NCBI GenBank assembly: GCA_021769025.1
Contig: JAETTS010000019.1
Location: 1-15,561, forward strand
Direction of reading: 5' to 3'
DNA: 15,561 bases
DNA from: Enterocloster bolteae
GTDB lineage: Bacteria > Bacillota_A > Clostridia > Lachnospirales > Lachnospiraceae
This document shows positions 12,370 through 15,561 of this stretch, piece after piece. The notes under the pieces are model-generated. The model was not told the DNA's origin. It did no database searches and saw nothing but the letters and a program-made list of their open reading frames with translations. The translations under genes were made by a program, and so were the position numbers. The stretch's first letter is position 1; every line of letters begins with the position of its first letter.

Positions 12370-13434
12370 TTACACGCCTCCCACCCTCTCATAATCCTCC
12401 CAGCCATTCACATTCAAAAACATCCCTTCCTCCCCAACACTCTCATAAACCTTATACCCCACCTTGTCTAAAAACCTCCGAACCCTTCCCTCCTCCAGAT
12501 TCCGCTCCATCTCATCCGCCAAATCTCTCCTGTAAACCCCAATCAAAGGCTCCATCTGTCCACCATGCATCAGAACCGTAGCCTTAACCTCCCCGTCAGC
12601 CCCTTTGCTGTATTCAATCAGCCGCCTCAATTCTCCCACAGAGACAAGGGGCACATCCACACTAAGCACAAGACACGCCCTGTGTTTCACCCTCCGCAGA
12701 GCCGCCTCCAGCCCACCCAAAGGCCCCTTATCCAGATACCGGTCAAAAATCACCTGCTTCCCACACCATTCCCCTCTATACCCGGAAACCACAATATCCT
12801 CAATCCCCAGCGCCTCCCCCTTGGAAATCTGATGCTGCAGAAACGTCTTATCTCCCAGCCGAAGATCCGCCTTATCCGTCCCCATCCGGCTGCTTCTCCC
12901 TCCTGCCAGGATAACCATAGACATATGCCGGCTGCAATACCAATAGTTATAAACCAAGCCAGCAATCTCTCCAACCTCATCCAAAGAAAAACAGGGAACC
13001 TCCCCCCTGTCCGGAATGTCAAAATCCGCCACAATCCCCAGAAGTCCTTCCCTCTCACAGACCAATTCCGTTGAGACACACTGCCGCGCCGTCTCAATCT
13101 TAGGATAACAGCTGCCCTTAAATCCCTCCATCAAAATCAGGTCAGCCTCCGGAAACATCTCCCAAAGCCTCTCCTCCGTCACCCCCGTCTCCTGCTTTAT
13201 CACCATAAAGCGATGACCTGAAAATACTGCTGTCCCGTAAGCCCCTGCCTGCATATGCTTATACGTGTCCGTCCCCGGCACATCCCCCTCAAACCCATGC
13301 CCGTCATGCTTGATCGTGGCTACCCTCAGCCCATACCCTGTCAAAACCGGCAAAAGCCGGGTAATCAAGGTAGTCTTCCCTGAATTTTTTACTCCGCTGA
13401 CTGCTACCACAACTAAATTCTGTTTCATGAACAA
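12370..13434 (-). CDS. MobB-MobA fusion for molybdopterin guanine dinucleotide synthesis
   Basis: Residues 1-165 are MobB: a P-loop GVKNSGKTT (Gly14 to Thr22), then IKHDGHGF and the LILMEGFKGS segment, typical of this GTP-binding adaptor. Residues 172-354 are MobA, the guanylyltransferase: MVILAGGRSSRMGTDKA, FDRYLDKGPLGGLEAAL (237-246 core) and SVDVPLV with the metal-binding Asp. MobA joins GMP to molybdopterin and MobB assists; the product is the MGD cofactor of DMSO-reductase-family enzymes. The two activities are separate proteins in E. coli. I chose the TTG at 13434 because AAAGG lies seven bases upstream; the ATG two codons later (13428) would be 13 bases away. moeA follows in the same direction. 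Confidence 0.94.
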   Translation of the reverse strand: MFMKQNLVVVAVSGVKNSGKTTLITRLLPVLTGYGLRVATIKHDGHGFEGDVPGTDTYKHMQAGAYGTAVFSGHRFMVIKQETGVTEERLWEMFPEADLILMEGFKGSCYPKIETARQCVSTELVCEREGLLGIVADFDIPDRGEVPCFSLDEVGEIAGLVYNYWYCSRHMSMVILAGGRSSRMGTDKADLRLGDKTFLQHQISKGEALGIEDIVVSGYRGEWCGKQVIFDRYLDKGPLGGLEAALRRVKHRACLVLSVDVPLVSVGELRRLIEYSKGADGEVKATVLMHGGQMEPLIGVYRRDLADEMERNLEEGRVRRFLDKVGYKVYESVGEEGMFLNVNGWEDYERVGGV

Positions 13435-13556
13435 GATTTTACCTTTCTAAAAAATGAATTATTTACAGCATATCCCATTTTTCTTCCAAATACAACGCCG
13501 TAGAAGAAACTCTTTCTTTAAAGGCACTCTTACACGCCAGACCACAACACAGAAAA

Positions 13557-13605
13557 GCGGCTGCACCGAGTCAGAATACACTGCCCCCAATACAACCGCC
13601 TTTTT
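13557..13605. terminator. Bidirectional terminator between the glycyl radical enzyme region and mobB-mobA
   Basis: GCGGCTGCA (13557-13565) pairs with TACAACCGC (13591-13599) over nine positions, including two G-U pairs on one strand. On the plus strand it is followed by C and TTTTT (13601-13605); on the minus strand the stem is followed by TTTTCTG. It should end the leftward transcript of the glycyl radical enzyme and separate it from the cofactor genes. Of the stretch from 13435 to 13747, the rest holds the reductase remnant (listed separately) and a probable but unclear promoter for mobB-mobA around 13460-13500. Confidence 0.65.
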
Positions 13606-13623
13606 ATCTATCTGCCGGGTTCT

Positions 13624-13761
13624 CTAACCGGTCACATATAGCAGGGGAAGATGTCCTTTTTGCAGGCACCACCGCAGACAAACCTGGGCAGCGGAGCAGC
13701 CATATTTCCTCCCTAGTGCGTTTAGTTTCTGTTCCATTTGTTCTTGCTTATGCCAAACCAT
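13624..13761 (-). pseudogene. C-terminal remnant of an aldo/keto reductase
   Basis: In the +1 frame after the glycyl radical enzyme, a short open frame encodes KLNALGRKYGCSAAQVCLRW followed by CLQKGHLPL. This is the well-known aldo/keto reductase helix segment (consensus of the type LAEKYG-PAQ-LRW-LQ-G-LPIPKS) near the C-terminus. The frame then drifts (LLYVTG) and stops at a TAG at 13624, before the expected P-K-S and final helices. Only about 40 residues remain of a protein that is normally 270-330. The ATG at 13761 overlaps the enzyme's last codons and has GTGGAG nearby; another at 13737 has none. I infer that a reductase gene was deleted from both sides, leaving this scar; a new small protein is a less likely reading. 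Confidence 0.6.
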
Positions 13762-15561
13762 GCTCCACTCTCTTTAGATGTACCTTCTGGGATTCCTTGC
13801 TGAGAAGCGTATAGTATGCAGACCATCCTCCCATCCTGACACGAAGGCCCCGGTATTTCTCCGGCGACTCCATTGCTTGGCGCAATTCCTCCACACTGGT
13901 GATGGTAAGAGTCATCATATTACCTCCCATCTGGATAAATGTTTTTATCATGGCGGCAATACGCCTGGTTCCTTCCTCCCCTTCCAGGCCGCTTAAGCTT
14001 ATCCGCAAATCAATGGGTGCTCCTGCTGCCATGGAAGCCGTATCCAGCTTCAGGTAGGAATTCAGAGCCGCTGTGGGACCGGAGATATCTCTGGAAGGAA
14101 CCGGAGACATATTGGCCGCAATCGGTTCTTTGGACATCCTTCCATCTGCAGAGGCCCCGATCCGCTTCCCGATGTTTACAATCCAGGAAAAGGTGGCAAT
14201 ACACGGAGAAAAGATAAGGTCGTCATATTGGCTGTTATAAGCATTTACCTGATCTACAAAATAAGATACCATCTCACAGGCCAACCTGTCAACCTGTTCC
14301 TGTCCATTACCAAACTTCTCCCCCTCATGTATCATCTTCATCTGCAGGGCCTGATTTCCTTCCCAGTTATTTTTCAGAATCTCCACCAACTGCGGCAGCG
14401 TCACGGTCTGTTCTTCAAATACAACCTTCTGAATAGCCGCCACAGCATCCGCCGCGTTGGATACTGCCTCAGACAGAATATGCCACAGATTGTACCTAGC
14501 CCCCTGATGGCAGATATCCGTAAGACGATCTATGCAATCCTTTGTCATGGCAGACAAAAGGGGATTGGAGCTGAAAGGCCCGTGGCTTCCATTTCTGTAG
14601 ATTTCCTCTGCGAATTCCCGAACACAGGTTTCCAACATAAAATCCAGCTGCTTTTTCCAGGCATCCATAACATCCCTGATGTCCCGGAAATTTCCCACAT
14701 CCCCTGTGTCGATCCCGTCAATCACGCCGTTGACCGGCCCGCACCACGGGGATAGGGACATGGGATCTTTGCTGTCTGGCTGGGGTTGCCCAGCCATATC
14801 CGCCCCATAGACAAAAGACTTTCCACGGTTAAGAGCCAGTTCTAAAAGATACAAGAAATTAATCCCGCGTATCATCTCCTGATTGCAGCAGCCCTGAAGC
14901 AATGTCTCCCAGCAGTTGGAATTGGCATAATTCCGGGCATCCTTCGGATTGATGCCGAATCGTTGGTACGCAGAGATTATAATATCATCATTGTTGATGT
15001 AAGGCATCCCTCCTCCTGTCTTTAATACCTCCGCCACACGTTCCAGAAGCATGGAAGGACTGTTTTTATGGAGCCGAACCGTCAAAGTCGGATCCGTCAT
15101 CTGAAACTTTTCATGGGCATTTAAAAACAGATAAGTCAGCACATTGGTACTGTCAGTTCCATCCTCTCCGATACCACTGATGAGAATATTCTGTCCCCAA
15201 TGGTTGATGGCATCTGCCTCATCCGTTTCTCTCTCCGACACAAATCCAAAATTGTAATCCAGACGGCACTGTCTAGGGGCTCCCTCCAGCTTTCTCTGAT
15301 CCACCACATAATTCTCCGGGTCAAGCTGGGCCCTGTCGTTTACACGGAGGCAGAATACATCCACCAGTTCCTGAGCCTCCTGCAGGGTTATCTTTCCTGC
15401 CAGATAGTCCTTCTCAAAATAAGGATAAAGAATCCGGTCAATGCATCCAATGGACAGATAAGACATGGTCTCCCTGAATATGTGGTTTAGAAGCCATACG
15501 GACTGAACTGCCTCCCGGAAGCTGGAAGCCGGCCGGGCAGGAACATGGTTTAGCATATCTG
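13748..15561 (-). CDS. Glycyl radical enzyme (PFL superfamily), 5' end beyond the window
   Basis: The frame is open to the right edge, giving about 604 codons, so the N-terminus (perhaps 150-250 residues) is missing; the ATG at 15556 is internal. Numbering from that ATG, Cys215 in NSNCWETL is the expected thiyl-radical cysteine, with Glu217 giving the C-x-E pair found in dehydratase/lyase-type glycyl radical enzymes and not the double cysteine of pyruvate formate-lyase. Gly577 in RMGGWSAYY corresponds to the radical glycine of the usual RVAGY motif. GASADGRMSKEPIAANMSP and LSGLEGEEGTRRIAAMIKTF are family hallmarks. The radical must be installed by a radical-SAM activase, not seen here. The substrate cannot be assigned. 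It ends next to a reductase remnant and a terminator. It is oxygen-sensitive by chemistry, which fits a strict anaerobe. Confidence 0.93.
   Translation of the reverse strand, partial: DMLNHVPARPASSFREAVQSVWLLNHIFRETMSYLSIGCIDRILYPYFEKDYLAGKITLQEAQELVDVFCLRVNDRAQLDPENYVVDQRKLEGAPRQCRLDYNFGFVSERETDEADAINHWGQNILISGIGEDGTDSTNVLTYLFLNAHEKFQMTDPTLTVRLHKNSPSMLLERVAEVLKTGGGMPYINNDDIIISAYQRFGINPKDARNYANSNCWETLLQGCCNQEMIRGINFLYLLELALNRGKSFVYGADMAGQPQPDSKDPMSLSPWCGPVNGVIDGIDTGDVGNFRDIRDVMDAWKKQLDFMLETCVREFAEEIYRNGSHGPFSSNPLLSAMTKDCIDRLTDICHQGARYNLWHILSEAVSNAADAVAAIQKVVFEEQTVTLPQLVEILKNNWEGNQALQMKMIHEGEKFGNGQEQVDRLACEMVSYFVDQVNAYNSQYDDLIFSPCIATFSWIVNIGKRIGASADGRMSKEPIAANMSPVPSRDISGPTAALNSYLKLDTASMAAGAPIDLRISLSGLEGEEGTRRIAAMIKTFIQMGGNMMTLTITSVEELRQAMESPEKYRGLRVRMGGWSAYYTLLSKESQKVHLKRVEHGLA

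Noticed and set aside
11035..13074. Rightward frames opposite moeA and mobB-mobA
   Set aside because: They are shadows of well-supported genes, with Pro/His/Arg-rich composition and no domains.
13435..13556. Molybdenum-cofactor riboswitch upstream of mobB-mobA
   Set aside because: I could not trace the conserved multi-stem architecture by eye; a covariance search would be decisive.
14228..14755. Rightward 175-codon frame opposite the glycyl radical enzyme
   Set aside because: The opposite strand encodes the active-site region of the enzyme; this frame has no family features.

Overview
The window looks like a chromosomal segment from an anaerobic, gut-type Firmicute, most likely Lachnospiraceae with moderate GC content (Enterocloster/Hungatella-like). 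This is inferred from strong GGAGG-type ribosome binding sites, a lipoprotein with an Ala/Thr-rich linker typical of clostridial sugar-binding proteins, a carbohydrate ABC importer with no dedicated ATPase, a glycyl radical enzyme and a clostridial MobB-MobA fusion. The species cannot be read from the sequence. I see no mobile element, CRISPR array, tRNA or rRNA.

Layout. (1) Positions 1-5157 hold a leftward carbohydrate-uptake operon with a sigma-A-like promoter near 5129-5157. It encodes a solute-binding lipoprotein, a stable intercistronic hairpin, two CUT1 permeases, a sugar-phosphate isomerase/epimerase-like TIM barrel, and a right-handed beta-helix protein that runs off the left edge. 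The beta-helix protein has no signal peptide, so the operon appears to import an oligosaccharide and process it in the cytoplasm. (2) Positions 5158-5536 are non-coding and rich in hairpins, including a plus-strand stack of stem-loops that resembles a terminator/antiterminator but has no gene behind it. (3) Positions 5537-7882 encode, leftward, a DmsA-like molybdopterin oxidoreductase without a Tat leader and without the first cysteine of the usual Fe-S motif. (4) Positions 8105-9233 hold a rightward two-gene unit (Nudix hydrolase and HD-domain phosphohydrolase), divergent from the oxidoreductase. (5) Positions 9330-10898 hold a leftward NhaC-family antiporter with its own clear promoter. (6) Positions 11062-13434 hold leftward molybdenum cofactor genes: a MobB-MobA fusion, then moeA. 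(7) Positions 13557-15561 hold a bidirectional terminator, the C-terminal remnant of an aldo/keto reductase, and the C-terminal 600 or so residues of a divergent glycyl radical enzyme running off the right edge.

How the genes fit together. MoeA (molybdenum insertion) and MobA/MobB (guanine-dinucleotide attachment) make the bis-MGD cofactor that a DMSO-reductase-family enzyme such as the one at 5537-7882 requires, so regions 3 and 6 are functionally linked although separated by about 3 kb of other genes. The sugar operon and the glycyl radical enzyme are both consistent with anaerobic carbon metabolism but have no demonstrated link to each other.

There is no unmistakable new defence or mobile system. 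The points most worth checking are the orphan structured RNA region (5319-5434), the atypical stand-alone molybdoenzyme, the divergent glycyl radical enzyme with its reductase remnant, and the cytoplasmic beta-helix protein in the sugar operon.
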